Part shown: one piece after another, positions 44,848 through 58,008 of the stretch
Position numbering within the stretch: position 1 is the first letter of the stretch
How the letters are laid out: each line of letters begins with the position of its first letter
DNA from: Hirundichthys speculiger
Taxonomy: Eukaryota; Chordata; Actinopteri; Beloniformes; Exocoetidae
Direction of reading: 5' to 3'
Length of the DNA: 64,000 bases
Assembly: GCA_018398805.1 (NCBI GenBank)
Contig: JAGFBZ010000712.1
Span: forward strand, 360,050 to 424,049
Position numbers and translations under genes: made by a program
The notes under the pieces: generated by a model
What the model was told of the DNA's origin: nothing
What the model saw: the letters and a program-made list of their open reading frames with translations, nothing else
Databases searched by the model: none

Positions 44848-45169
44848 CCATCCTTATTAAACCCCCTTGAAAAATTCTCAGTGCTCAGTCAGGTCACGGC
44901 TGCACAGCTCACACTTATCTTCGTCTATTGTCACTGAAATCACTTACAAATATTTAGGTGAAACTTTATTGTGGATTTAATGAAATTGACACATAACACA
45001 TCATATATTTGGTTGGTTGTACCTACCTTTTCAGCAGCCATCACAAAGTCTCTGGAAATATTCCTCTGGTTGTGTATTTGCTAACTCCTGTAGTCAGAAT
45101 TCACTTAAATTTTATGGTTTCACGAATGAATTGCTATTTTTTTGAGAATGTTGTGTTCAGGATTGCGCT

Positions 45170-45890
45170 TCAAAAGGTTATTGGTATTTTATGGTCAATA
45201 ATATGGTCAATGTGCATCTTCCAGAGTCAGGTCATGATGCTACCATCACCATGTTTAACAGCTGCTCCAGTGCTCTGGTGGGTTGAATGATTCACTTTTC
45301 ATCCTCCAAACAGAAAACCTCTGTCGTGGAAAATTATCTGAAGAAGAATCCAAGTAGAATGACAAATATAACAACTGCGTTCACAATGTTTTATTAAGTC
45401 AAGTCAGAAGAGAATATCACGGGCATGGAGAGAGAACTCAAAAAATTTCTCTCTGCCAAAGGCAGAGAGACGGACTCTCTTAAGCAGCAGCACCAGAAGT
45501 CCATATATGGTCATGTTGTATTACTGATAGTCAGGGAGTAGGATTTAACAAAAAGTGGCTTATTCTATGTTTTGTTAGTTTCATATCTGTTGACCTTGAA
45601 GCTGTCTGTGAGAACAGGATGATATTCAGTTTACAGTAGTACACGAACATAGCTGATGTGCAGGCGAGTATAAAAGGTTATATGAGTTCATAAGCAGGTT
45701 ATATGGGGTTAGCTGCATTTATGATATAAGAGCCTAAATTTCATTTACACCTCTCATCACTGTGATGAGATAATCAATAAAACTTTGGCTTTAGCTCAGG
45801 TAACCATATTTTAATATCCCTTTGATTTCTCCTGACACAAGTCTGTCCCATCTGCAGTATTCTAACTGCAGCTGAGAGGAACCAAGGGTC
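45170..45890 (-). mobile_element. Tc1 fragment, paralogue of 19440-19740
   Basis: Same decayed Tc1 sequence as in block A, interrupted by the solo LTR at 45322-45749. Confidence 0.55.
45322..45749. mobile_element. Solo LTR, copy B only
   Basis: Starts TGTCGTGG and ends ATTTACA, with cctc directly on both sides (45318-45321 and 45750-45753). The paralogous site at about 19595 has no insertion. 428 bp, no coding sequence. Confidence 0.65.
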
Positions 45891-47777
45891 AATTCCAATT
45901 CCCCCCTTAACCCTCAGTCTCAACCCTCGCCCTTAACCCTCAATATTTGGCCCTCAATCTTGGCCCTCGAAAGTAAGTGTAAGGGCTATCTTGTGACTTA
46001 GAAATGGGACACCCCTTGAGTGCAGTTACGTCTTCAGACTGTGGGGGGCAGCCTTAGGCCAAAGCTACGTCCAGTCTGTCAGGAAAACAACGACGAAGAA
46101 GAAGGAGAAGACGACGTAGAAGAAGAATAAGATAATATAAATATACATAACAAGACAATACGATTTATTGTCTTTTTATTTATTTATATCTTTATTAACT
46201 ACGAAAATACAGTGGTACCTCTACTTACGAAAGTCTCTACATATGAAATTTTCAGGTTACGAAAAGTCTCAATGGGAAACTATTGCCTCTTGTTATGAAA
46301 GAAATTTCAGGATACAAAGTGCAAAAATACAGTACGTGCAGCTACTCGCAGCTCCCAGAGTTTACAGAACGTAAACATACTTGTCGGCTCTGTATCTAAG
46401 TTTGAAAGCTGTGCGTCCGAGCTGCTCTACCATTGGCTATCGCTAAGCATCTTCCTCGTACCGCCAAGGAGTTTATGTTTTTGCCAGCGTTTATCTGTCT
46501 GTCTGTGTTCAAGATAACTCAAAAAGTTATGGATGGATTTTGATGAAATTTTCAGGAGTTGTCGGAAATGTGAAAAGGAAGAACTGATTTCATTTTTGCA
46601 TGTGATCCAGAAGAAATCCTGGATTCTGGATCACTTTCAAATTTTCGATAATTGTTGCGCTTGGTGGAGGTCTGCGCTCTCCGAGTGCTTTTCTAGTTCT
46701 AACATGTATTTCTCACAGGTTTTTATGTAATTTCGTGTATTATTTATCATTAATTAAAAAAGATTATGTTCGAATTTTGGGGGGGCTTGGAATGAATTAG
46801 AGCATTTACATGGAAAGCGCGTCTCTACAGTGGTACCTCTACTTACGAACGCCTCTACATACGAAATTTTCAGGTTACGAAACGCCTCAACGGGAAAATA
46901 TTGCCTCTAGTTACGAAAGAAATTTCAGGATGCGAAAGGCAAAAATACAGTACGCGCTGCTACTTGCAGCTCCCAGAGTTTACCGAACATAAACATACTT
47001 GTCGGCTCTGTATCTCGGTTTGAAAGTGGTGCGTCCGAGCTGCTCTGCCATTGGCTATCGCTTAGCATATTCCTGGCATCCCATTGGCTAGGAGGGCCTC
47101 TTGTCTCTATGAGTGTAACCCAGCAACCCAGGTAAACTAACAATTTTTACCTCCGCCAAGGAGGTTATGTTTTTGTCTGCATTTCTGTCTGTTTGTTTGT
47201 CTGTCGGTGTTCAAGATAACTCAAAAAGTTATGGATGGATTTTAATGAAATTTTCAGGAGGGTGTGATCCAGAAGAAATCCTGGATTCTGGATCACTTTC
47301 AAATTTTCGATATTTGTTGTGCTTGGTGGAGGTCTGTGCTCTCTGAGTGCTTTTCTAGTTCTAACATGTATTTCTTACAGGTTTTTATGTCATTTCATTT
47401 ATTATTTATAATTTATAAAAAATAAATTTTGGGGGGCTTGGAACTGATTAGGGCATTTGCATGGAAAACACGTCTCTACTTACGAAAGTTTCAGGTTAAG
47501 AAAAGAAACAACTTCCAGAACCAATTAATTTCGTAAGTAGAGGTACCACTGTACTTGCATTTGTAGCTAGCTTTTTTAGGCGCCGTCCTTTTCGAAGACA
47601 GACATCTTGGCAGAAACACGCAATGCCTTCTGGGTAGCCCTTACTCCCAAGGGTGGTCCCGGAGAATCTCAATATTCAAAACTTGTCCCTCAACTTGACA
47701 TTCTAAGAATCGCTTGCACTTCATGGGAGCGCGCATTTTTGAGATTGAGGGTTAAGGGAGGAATTGGAATTCACCCC
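45888..47777. mobile_element. DNA element with GGTSAATTCCAATTCC termini, copy B only
   Basis: Left end ggtcaattccaattcc, right end ggaattggaattcacc, with ccttaaccctca-type inner repeats. CCAAG appears on both sides, and the paralogous site at 19720 lacks it. A Tigger-like element is nested inside. Confidence 0.65.
46210..47553. mobile_element. Nested Tigger/mariner-type element, partly duplicated
   Basis: Left end cagtggtacctctacttacg at 46210, right end tttcgtaagtagaggtacca ending at 47553, TA on both sides. A second left end at 46829 shows that the first half is present twice. No transposase frame. Confidence 0.7.
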
Positions 47778-47849
47778 AAGTCTCAGGTAACATGATATTC
47801 AGAAAAGATACAGATGTTCACCATCTGTCACAGGAATAAATAAATAAGT

Positions 47850-48400
47850 TCAGACAGAAGAAGGACACAGAGAGACTGAGGAACCATAGCTGGACCAATA
47901 CCCAAACCCAAATCCAGGATACAGAGGTTCAGTGAATGTGGTGTTGAAGGTGTGGAGGTGGATCAGTCTGTCAGAGACGACTTCATAGAAGGACAGAGTT
48001 CCAGCAGGACAGTCCACATACACTGCTACTCTGTTAGAGACTGAGGAGGAGGAGCAGGATGATGCCTCTTTGTTGTTGTGCCAGACAGCGTACCGACCAC
48101 CATCTAAGCAGTTCAGGCTCCAGGACTGATCGTTCCATCCAAACACAGACTCACTGAAGCCTCCTTTCCTGCTGATTCTTCTGTAAGTCACTGATACTTC
48201 AGCTCCTCCTCTCCACTCCACCTCCCAGTAACAGCGACCAGTCAGACCATCTCTACACAGCAGCTGACGGCACATGTGAAACCTGTCCAGGTGATCAGGA
48301 TACAACTGATTCTCCTGCACACGTGTCGCCTCCCTGTTGTCCTTAGACAGCTGGATGTTGTTGTTTACTGTGTTTGTGTCGATGGTGAGGTCACAGGAAT
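47850..48400 (-). CDS. PRY-SPRY (B30.2) exon of NLR copy B
   Basis: 551 nt, same borders as copy A. Reads [14 protein letters not shown] and [16 protein letters not shown]. Intact. Confidence 0.92.
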
Positions 48401-51400
48401 CTGAAGGAGAGAACAAACAACCAGCTGCAGTTATTATTGATCTGTCATCGATTCATTGATGGACTCATGAATGAGTGACGGCTGAATCACTTACACTTCC
48501 TCAGACCTGGTCTCAGCCATCGTTCTCCAGCAGGCTCCACCCTGAAAAACGGGGGGGGGGGGGGGGGGGGGGGGTACAAAGGGGGGTATACGTTGTATTT
48601 ATAATGTATTGTCATGCATTGACAAGTCATGACATTCCCCAGCGTACCACCAGAGAGCGCTTGCGTGCCACAAGTGGTACACGTACCACAGTTTGCGCAC
48701 CACTGCCATAGACATTATAAAATAACTGAACAAACCCACTGTAATGTGGCTTCTGGAGAGTGAGCTATGGGTGATGCCATCTTGTCAGGAGCTGACGCCA
48801 CCCAACCTCGGTTAATCCAAAAATGGACAAATAAAGGAATTAACTCTGATACTCAGCTGGAATCTGAATCTATCAGTTACCACAAGCCAGATGTTTTAGC
48901 ATATCTTAGTTCATGCTAACTTAGGTTAGCTTTGATTCATTCTGATCAAATCAGTCCATCCATCCTTGTTACAGATGTTGCTACTGAAAGGACAAGGCTA
49001 AAGGCTAGCCAAGGTCCAGCAAGGTGCCTACCCTCCCTTCAGTAGCCAACCAAAGGTCACTTAAAGGGGCTCTCTAGCCCTTGCTAGTTTGATGCCTAAC
49101 AGGGTGCAAGTTTAGCTGCTCGACTGATCGCTGTGTTGGCACCACAAGCGAGTTAATCTCCATTAAAATGTCCAATTTTGCAGCAGAAATAAACATTTAT
49201 TGCCTGGTTCAAAAACAGTGTTCGTCACCAGAGCGAGATTTCACATCCATGAAAAACTGTACAGGGGATGTTTTTTTGTACCACAGGTACAAATCAGGTA
49301 TAATTATATAATGGAACAGATTTATGCATAATTAGAGGCATGGTCTTTTTATGCTTACAGTGGGCATAGCCAATGGCTAGCAATCATCACTTTATCTACT
49401 TAGCACTTGGCATTGTCTTGACTTCTGAGTTGTAAATAAAACTGTAACAGAGCATACTTGTATTTTTTCTTTTTCTTACTGAGAATATGTTTGGTTGTGC
49501 TGTTCATTGTCCTAACGCACCTCTAAAACTGGTTGTGGGTTTGTCTAAATGCATGCAAAGAGCTTCGCTAATCTGCAGTCAGCTAGTGCTAACCTAGCAT
49601 CAGTTTAATGCAGCAGCTTTTCTGATGCTTCCACAGAAACGACCCAGCTGACCCACTGCTTTAAAGAAGTCTGCTGGAACCTGCACTTACTCAGCCTGGA
49701 CTCAAGCTAATGCTGGTAGCTGTTCTTCAAGCTGCTCCATGGTCAAACATGCTGGTAGCACACTCAACAATTTTAAATATGGTGGTGGTGTTGCTACGTT
49801 GTGAAACCAGAATAGTGATTCCAGAAATGATATAGCTAGCAGACCAATAACAGGCTTGCGTGATCTGTAGGGTATCCATCAAAGTTCTTCCTCCTTTATC
49901 AGCTCTGTGTGGCTGCAGCAGGTGTTTCTGTACCTGAGTGTTTCCAGTCTCCAGACTGGATCCTTGACTCCAGCCAGAAGCTTCACTGCTGACTCTCCTG
50001 GATGGTTGTAGCTCAGGTCCAGCTCTCTCAGATGGGAGGGGTTGGAGCTCAGAGCTGAGACCAGAGTAGTACAGCCTTCCTCTGTGATCAGACAACCTGA
50101 CAGCCTGTAGACACACAACACAGCACAATTTATTCAATTACAGGACATAAGAATTGGTTTTCATCATCTTAGAGCAAACACACTCTCAGAGTTGCCCTTC
50201 TACTGACATGTTGCAATCATAGACAGCTTAATACTTTGTGCGGTAGTACACTTTCAAAATGCCTACTTTATGGAGGAACTAGTGGCATGAATTGCTCATG
50301 TGGGATTTTGGCCCAAAAGATTACGGTACTAACCATTAATATTTATGCAGACGGTTCTTTAAAATAAAAAATAAACATCAAAAGGCTTCTAGTTTCTATA
50401 ACTTCGTTTTTTTTCTGACCATCCAGTAACTGACGCATTGCTTGATGACCTGCTTCAACCCGGACTCTAAAACATCAAGGGGAGATAGACTTGTGTTTCT
50501 CTTCTAGGTCTTTGGCCCTGTCCCTAAGTTAATGACTATGGTTGCAATGGTTTCCAAACTTATAAGGAATCAGATTCCTTTTTTGCCTGCTTCCTGTTCA
50601 AGGTCGCCATAGCAATGTGATCTGCATGACTGGTTTGACAAGTTTTTGCTGGATGCCCTTTGTGACACAACTGGGTTTTAAACCTGTACCTTCCACATGG
50701 TCGGCGAAAGGTCGACCAGTAGCCATCACACAGACAGTTGAAATCTCACAGCCCACATTCTTTGGAACCTTCTTCTCTGGATACTTAAAGGGCCCGATCA
50801 TCTACCAGATCTCCTAAAACCGCTATTTAGGGATAACGGGTAGCGGGAGGAGCGTTCCCCTGCAAAGAACGCAATCTTCCACCTCCCTAAACCCGCTATC
50901 CCACCTGCGCTACCCGTTATATTATGCATAGGAGTGGTTAGGGTGTTCCACCTGTTAAACCAATCAGTGTGTGTCAGTAGCCATTGCCTTTAAGAGCAGG
51001 TTGCGCTAACTGCAAATCGCTATGGAGTGTCTTTTCATCCAGAACAGCGCAGCTCTCATGCGCAGCTTGTCTAGGACTCTGCTGTAGAGCTTCCTCCTTT
51101 TCCTTCCTCCTCCTCTACACTGATATATACATATAAACATTTTTACACAGACAATTCCTATCGACCACCTGAAAGTCCCAGATAGTCGGTGCGCTCCCAG
51201 TAAACATGCTCTGGTCGTCTATAGTTTAACTGGTGACCAAGCCGTTTAAGACAATCTCTACCATATTCTGAGGGGTTCAACTGAGGCCAAATCATGCTTT
51301 TTATACAAGAGTTAATCCAAAAAGTAAAGCCGTTTGTGCACGTCCACATGTGACCAGGTGGACGCACATTGATGGCGTGTAAAAGGCTGCTCTTTTACAC

Positions 51401-54081
51401 GCCGACATGCTTGTTGCGGGTAGCGAACCCTAAACCCGCGATCACAAGATACCGAGTTTGGGGAAAGGGCAAAAGACACGCCCATTGCTACCCCAACAAA
51501 GTGAGTAAGGGAGTCGGCATAATAGGCAGCGGCTTTAGGGAGATTGCATTTGGCGGTTAGTGGAGGTTAGGGTTCCTAAACCAGCAATTTGCGAGTAGCA
51601 GTTAGCGGCTAGCAGTTAGCGGCTAGCGGGAAGTGTACGATCGGGGTCAAGTGTTAGAGTTTTGTTAAAGTTGTAAACTGAATCTAAACCTCAATTTACC
51701 AGAATTTTACATTAAGTTTATTATCATTTTCTTTTCTTGATTACTGAAATGATGCAACTCTGATGATTCTATGATTTTCAAAATCAATGTTAATGAACTT
51801 TTGAGTCAAAAAAACATGGCTTCTTTAAAGATCTGAATCCTCCAGGCACAACACTGCCAAATCACTTTAAACATTCTGGGTATTAAAACCCATATGCAGG
51901 GCCACTGCTTCAAAATGGTTAACTCCATATTGCTCATCGTTGACCACTTCCAGTTGAAAATATCCCACTGACATCATCAAGGGTCATCAGTTTAATAGAT
52001 AAAAGAATGCTGACCTGAGAGTATCCAGTTTACAAAAATGACTCTTTATTCCAGCAGACAACAGCTTCACTCCTGAATCCATCAGGTCATTGTTATTCAG
52101 GTCCAGCTCTCTCAGTTTACAGGACTGAGAGCTCAAAACTGAGGACAGAGCTCCACAGCTTCTCTCTGAGAGGTTACAGTCACCCAATCTGAAGAGAAAA
52201 TGATGAAGATAGTGCTTACTTCATTTTATAATTGTTTTTAAAAAACGCAGTGCATTTATTTATAAGTTTATTATAAGTCAATGAAGACTTACAAAGCTTT
52301 CTTGGAAGCTTTGACCACTGGCAGCAGCCTCAGTAGAGCCTCCTCTGAAGCAGAGTATTTCTTCAGGTCAAACACCTCCAGATCTTTCTCTGATGACAGT
52401 AAGATGAAGACCAGAGCTGACCACTGAGCAGGAGACAGTTTATCTGTGGAGAGACGTCCTGAATTCAGGTACTGCTGGATCTCCTCCACCAGAGAACCAT
52501 CATTTAGTTCATTCAGACAGTGGAACAGGTTGATGCTTTTCTCTGGAGACAAATCTTCACTGATCTTCTTCTTGATGTACTGGATTGTTTCCTGATTGAT
52601 TTGTGATCTACTTCCTCTCTGTGTCAGCAGACCTCGTAGGAGAGGCTGATTCTTCTGAAGTGAAAGACCCAGGAGGAAGCGGAGGAACAAGTCCAGGTGT
52701 CCATTTGGACTCTGTAAGGCCTGGTCTACAGCTGGCTGGTAGAAATTTGCTTCCGCAAATTCATAATTTTTTGAGTCACCTATCTTCAAACTTGTAGGCT
52801 GTTTTTCCAGCAGGTTGACTCCAGAGTTGATGAAGGTCAGATGGACATGAAGAGCAGCCAGAAACTCCTGAACACTCAGATGGACGAAGCAGAACACCTT
52901 GTTCTGGTACAGACCGCACTCCTCTATAAAGACCTCTGTGAACACTCCTGAGTACACTGAAGCTTCTGTGATATCGATGCCACACTCCATCAGATCTTCT
53001 TCATAGAAGGTCAGGTTTCCTTTCTGCAGCTGCTCAAAAGCCAGTTTTCCCAGAGACTCAATCATCTTCCTGCTCTCTGGACTCCAGTGTTGATCTGTCT
53101 CAGTTCCTCCATCATACTTGACCTTCTTCACTTTGGCCTGAACCACCAGAAAGTGGATGTACATCTCAGTCAGGGTCTTGGGCAGATCTCCTCTGTCTCT
53201 GGTTTTCAGCACTTTCTCTAAAACTGTAGCAGTGATCCAGCAGAAAACTGGGATGTGACACATGATGTGGAGACTTCGTGATGTCTTGATGTGGGAGATG
53301 ATCCTGCTGGATTGCTGCTCATCTCTGAATTTCTTCCTGAAGTACTCCTCCTTCTGTGGGTCAGTGAACCCTCTGACTTCTGTCACCATGTCAACACACT
53401 CAGGAGGAATCTGATTGGCTGCTGCAGGTCGTGTGGTTATCCAGACACGAGCAGAAGGAAGCAGTTTCCTCCTGATGATGTTTGTCAGCAGAACTCTTAC
53501 TGAGGCGGATTGTGTCGGGTCAGACAGGATTTTGGTGTTGTTGAAGTCCAGAGAAGGTCGACACTCATCCAGACCATCAAAGATGAACACAACCTGGAGC
53601 TCCTCAAAGTTGTCAATTTCTTTAGTTTCACTAAAGAATTCATGAACAAGTTCCATCAAGCTGTATTTTTCTTTCATTAATGCATTTAGCTGTTTGAAAG
53701 TGAATGGAAACATTAACTGGATGTCCTGGTTGGCTTTATCTTCAGCCCAGTCCAGGGTGAACTTCCGTGTCAAGACTGTTTTCCCAATGCCAGCTACTCC
53801 CTTCGTCATCACTGTTCTGATTGGTTCTTTTCTTCCAGGTGGGCGTTTAAAGATGTCTTCACAGCTGATTCTTTTCTCTGCTTTGAGTCCTTTCTCAGAA
53901 AACATTTCAATCAGTCTGACTTCATGCTCTTGATTGACCTCTCCGGTCCCTCCATCTGTGATGTAGAGCTCTGTGTAGATCTGATTCAGAAGTGTTGGGT
54001 TTCCTGCTTTAGCGATGCCCTCAAACAGAGACTGGAACATCTTCTTCAGGTTAGCTTTGAGTTTATGCAGACACAAAGAAC
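47850..54081 (-). CDS. NLR copy B: FISNA-NACHT-LRR-PRY-SPRY receptor, 5' end missing
   Basis: Exons: 54081-52293 (1789 nt), 52188-52015, 50104-49934, 48541-48495, 48400-47850 (551 nt). Every exon has the same length and phase as copy A, and the frame is open throughout. Walker A GVAGIGKT and Walker B IFDGLDE are intact, followed by two LRR exons, the [15 protein letters not shown] linker and B30.2. The protein differs from copy A at a few percent of positions (for instance KDPV for KNPV in LRR 2). An upstream coding exon ending in phase 1 is required but not found in 54.1-57.4 kb. Likely a functional recent paralogue. Confidence 0.82.
48495..48541 (-). CDS. 47-nt linker exon before SPRY, copy B
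   Basis: [15 protein letters not shown], phase 2 to 1. The acceptor tttttcag is preceded by a run of 24 C on the coding strand (48551-48574). Confidence 0.8.
49934..50104 (-). CDS. Leucine-rich repeat exon 2, NLR copy B
   Basis: 171 nt, phase 2-2, [20 protein letters not shown] and [20 protein letters not shown]. The intron just downstream (gtacag donor) differs completely from copy A over about 100-200 bp. Confidence 0.88.
50799..51648. mobile_element. GGGCCCGATC MITE, copy B
   Basis: Single full copy of the element found 1.8 times in copy A. Its middle resembles unit 2 of copy A and its right end resembles unit 1. Confidence 0.55.
52015..52188 (-). CDS. Leucine-rich repeat exon 1, NLR copy B
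   Basis: 174 nt, phase 2-2, [20 protein letters not shown] and [17 protein letters not shown]-to-M and V-to-I changes relative to copy A. Confidence 0.9.
52293..54081 (-). CDS. FISNA-NACHT exon, NLR copy B
   Basis: 1789 nt, open. FISNA starts [20 protein letters not shown]. Walker A and B are identical to copy [21 protein letters not shown] near the end is the usual NLR segment before the LRRs. Confidence 0.93.
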
Positions 54082-54439
54082 CTGAAAGAGAAAACATAAG
54101 AGAACTACACACCATTTCTTCATTGGTTAAAACATAAATAAATTGACTTTTTACTTAAAAAAAAATATTTCCCAGTCTCTGTAGTGTAGTGATGGACATT
54201 CATGTTTAAAAAAGACATTATTATCCATCTTGTTATTTACTCATACCATAATGAGATTTGTTCCTCTACATAATACATAAATTATCTTTGGATTTTCTAG
54301 TATCAGTTGATACTAGACTCTCCATTTCCAACTGAAAGTAAACACAGACCTTTTGGCACCAGCTTAATCTGTAAAGTGCAATCTATTTAAGGATTCTCAA
54401 TGGAAGATACAGATTTACTTAAACCAAAACACATTTCAA

Positions 54440-55320
54440 ACAGGACTTGTCTGAGGCGGAGGCATCCTTACCAGATGCCCAACCACCTTGACTGACTTGT
54501 CTCGATGTAAAGGAGCAGCGGCTCGACCTTGAGTATCTCCCAAATGGCTGAACTTCTCAGCCCATCTCTAAGGGAGAGTCCAGCCACCCTGCGACGGAGA
54601 ACTCCTTTCAGCCGCTTGCATCCGTGATCTCACTCTTTTGGTCACTACCCACAGTTCATGACCATAGATGAGGGTTGGAACAAAGATCGACCAATGGAAA
54701 GAGAGCCTTGCCTTTTGGCTCAGCTCTCCTCCTGTCAGCTGCTTCAGCAATGGAGAACATTGCAGGACATGCCCCATTCCGACTCAATGTCCCCAACCTC
54801 CCTTGGGATGCAGTTGCAGCTCTGTTGGAGGTGTGAGTTAAAGATCTTTCCGACATGTTCCTCGACCAGACATTCCCAGCAAACCCTAACTACATGTGTG
54901 GGCCTACCAGGTCTGACCGGCATCTTACCCCGCCATCTGATCCAACTCACCATCATAGAGTGATCAGTTGACAGCTCAGCTCATCTCTTCACCCGAATGT
55001 CTAGAACCAATGATATGACTATGAAATCAATAATGTCCAAGAGTGTCCTGATGCCACTTGCATTTATGGACACTCTTATGTCCAAACATGCTGTTCCTTA
55101 TGAACAAACTGTGACTAGCACGGACATCTAACAACAAAACACCACTCAGGTTCAGATCAGAGAAGCCATTCCTCTCAATTATGCCCGTCCAGGTACCACT
55201 GTCATTGTTCACATCAGCACTGAAGTCCCCCAGTAGAGTAAGGTCCCCATTAGGGGCACTTTCCAGCACCCCCTCCAAGGACTCCAAGAAGGCTGGTGTT
55301 GGGCCACACGCCATGGGTTA
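54440..55320 (-). mobile_element. LINE fragment with internal deletion
   Basis: The minus strand encodes endonuclease NGDLTLLGDFSADVNNDSGTW and GFSDLNLSGVLLLDV, then KMPVRPGRPTHVVRVCWE, then jumps to RT C-terminal FVPTLIYGHELWVVTKRVRS. Same family as 34.65-36.97 kb. Several frameshifts and the RT core missing. Confidence 0.75.
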
Positions 55321-55908
55321 CACAAAGAGCACATGGCAGTTTGAGACAAAAGACCACTGAAATGACAGCAAACCCCAACATGCTTTGCAATGTTTTATTG
55401 TTTTACAACCAGGTGTGAGAGTGATGTCACACTCTCTGACTGGCCAAGGATCCCCACTAGACAGCAGGGATCCCCGGCAAAGGCAGATCGCATCCCCTCA
55501 CATACAGGCTCCCTCCCTCTTCTCTCTCTCTGACCTCCTCTACCTGTAGTACCTGTTGTTGTGTTGTACTTCTCTCTGGCCTGCTCCAGCAAGGTAAATA
55601 AGCCAAAGGCCTGCATCCCCGGTAACCCCTTCTGAGAAGTTCCCGTGTGGTTGGGACAACGACCACACGTCCTGTTCCTGTGACACGCCTATGGAGTGAG
55701 CCGCGATGTACGGAAGAAGCGATCCGTAGGAATCACCCGTGCGCCTCGGACATGTGACCGCCCTCAGGTGAACCGGGAAAGAAGACAGCCTGGCTGCCGT
55801 TGCTGCGTAACGCCGCATCTCTCAGTTGACCACAAAGAGAGAAAGAGGAGGAGAGCTGCTCCTGAGTACCAGCGAAGCGTACGTTCAAACTTGCCCTATA
55901 CTACCAAT

Positions 55909-56208
55909 CAGGGGCAATTCTAGGGTCAGAGCTTTAGGGGTGCTGAGCACCCAATGAGCCCCACCACAACCCACAAGTAACGTTAGTGAGAAGAAGACGA
56001 TATCATTAGGTGGGGTCGTTTTCATTTTCATTCTTGAAATATAAACTTAAACCACAAACTATGGATTAAGTTTCGGACATTATCTAAGCCTGTCAAATGC
56101 GAACAAAAATTTTAGAATAACAACATTTCTTACTCCAGGTTTTTGGGGTGCTGAATTTCAATTTAGGGGTGCTGAAGCACCCCTAAAAAAGGGCTAGCCT
56201 CGCCCATG
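55909..56208. mobile_element. 300-bp hAT MITE with exact 8-bp target duplication
   Basis: Begins caggggcaattctagggtc, ends gggctagcctcgcccatg, flanked by ctaccaat at 55901-55908 and 56209-56216. Confidence 0.8.
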
Positions 56209-56216
56209 CTACCAAT

Positions 56217-57430
56217 CCTGGGTCATCAATCCATTTCCACAGACCCCAAAATGCCATCGTCGCTTCCAGAGTGATCCACTTAAGAGGCTTTTGTGTCTGG
56301 GCTTAGAGCTTAGTTTAGTGTTGTTTGCGAACTCCGTTCTCTTGTGTGCCGCATATGCTTAGAACCAGACCATTAGTCCTGCAGTAACTGAATTTCGTTC
56401 ATGTGTTGTTGTTTTTTTTTTTATTGCGAAGAGCAGCTCCACTCTCCCGTTTCCCAGTTTAAAATCAGAGCAGCTCAGTGAAGTGGCTTCACATCACTGC
56501 ATCTGTTGGAAAACTACAGAGTTGCTATTGCTAGTCGCTAGGAAACATTCTAGCTTTGATGAATTTACTCTGGCTTTTCTTTCCTTTTTCTTCCTTACTA
56601 ACAATCTTCGTGACGAGCATACCACGTGATCTCGACTGCCATCTTGGAACGTTTCTCACATTGCCAAGCCAGCTTTGTTTACCACACACACACACACACA
56701 CACATCACGTTTCCCAGCATACAAGCATATATATTGACACCCTTTTCCATTTAATGTTCTATTTGCTTATGCTAGTCAAGTTGTCTTTTTGTTAGTAGAT
56801 ATCAGAATTTCGATTCAAGTGTTGTTCATTTTAATGCTTGTGTTCATAAATTCTGATACATTCTAATGAGAGTAGTTGTTTGTGGTTATTTTACACAGTT
56901 TTGTAACATTTGCTGGTTGAAGAGGTCTGTGCTCGAACTCACACCTTCTCTTTTGCTCTATAGCGCCACACCTGGTCACAGGCTGGCACGCATAGACCAA
57001 CAGCCATTTTGAGACTGATTGTGCCGTTTAGTCTTTGTTTCCTGATTTATCAGGTGGTGCCCCATTTCAATTTATTAACTTTGTTAATACCTTTCTGGTT
57101 ATTAACAGCTATGTCTTAAGACAGTTGGTAAACACCCCCTTCATGACTAAACGAGCACACTATACGCACAACATAATTGGTGCACAGTGAGAGACTTCAA
57201 GACACCACTTATGTTGAGCACCTTATAGGCACAACACTGGGTGGAAGCACACTGAGATGAAACTGACTCAAATGTAGGTTTAACTGAGTCTGTGGTGAAA
57301 CACATTAGGTTGTTTGAGTTTTCTTATGGGCAGCATTAACCGTGTAGTTCCAGAGACAATTACAGTGGCTACTGTAGCTTCACAGAAGCTGACCTCATCA
57401 AAAATAAAAAAAAATACAGAGTGAAGCTTT
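56217..57430. other. Stretch without a supported gene
   Basis: Contains a CA microsatellite (about 56685-56702) and unassigned AT-rich DNA. From about 57340 it becomes paralogous to 37.71 kb. Confidence 0.5.
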
Positions 57431-57433
57431 GGT

Positions 57434-57588
57434 TTATATAAAGAAAATATATAGAAACAACATGGGAAGTGATTGGTTAGTTTGGACTTCATGTATTTCT
57501 ACATCTGTGTCCTCAGATGAACTCTTACCTGATGATAATGAAGGTCCATCTGTTGAAATCTTCTTGATTTGGCTTAGTGAAATATTTC
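57434..57588 (-). CDS. C-terminal extension exon of a second caspase copy
   Basis: Paralogue of 37829-37944: NISLSQIKKISTDGPSLSSG then KSSSEDTDVEIHEVQTN, without the stop seen there. The frame runs on as QSLPMLFLYIFFI to a stop at 57434-57436. Same acceptor and phase. Confidence 0.5.
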
Positions 57589-58008
57589 CTGTTGAGGGAA
57601 AAAGCATAAATCTGAAAACAAGGGCTGGATGTTTACTTTTTGATGTAATATTACGTGAATCAGTGCATTTAAAGCAGCACAGAGGAATTTTTAAAAACTT
57701 TTTTTACACTGGACTCTACAGCCGCATTGCATGTGTTGTCTGCGTCCGTCACCATAGACTTTGATTGGGGTGACAAAATCCATTGCCAAATGGAATTATG
57801 GGCTGCACGTGTCATGTCGACTGCACTGGTCTGTCAACAGTTGGGAGATTTTCAACTTTCCCACTTCAATGCATGTGTCAGCCAATCATGTTGCAACTAT
57901 ACCTAGCCAATGAAATCATACACGGAGGCAGGTTATTTGTGTGTCAAGAAGAAATTTGTTTGGCTTTCAACAACACCAGCATTCCGTACAGCGGCAAGGT
58001 TTCATTGG

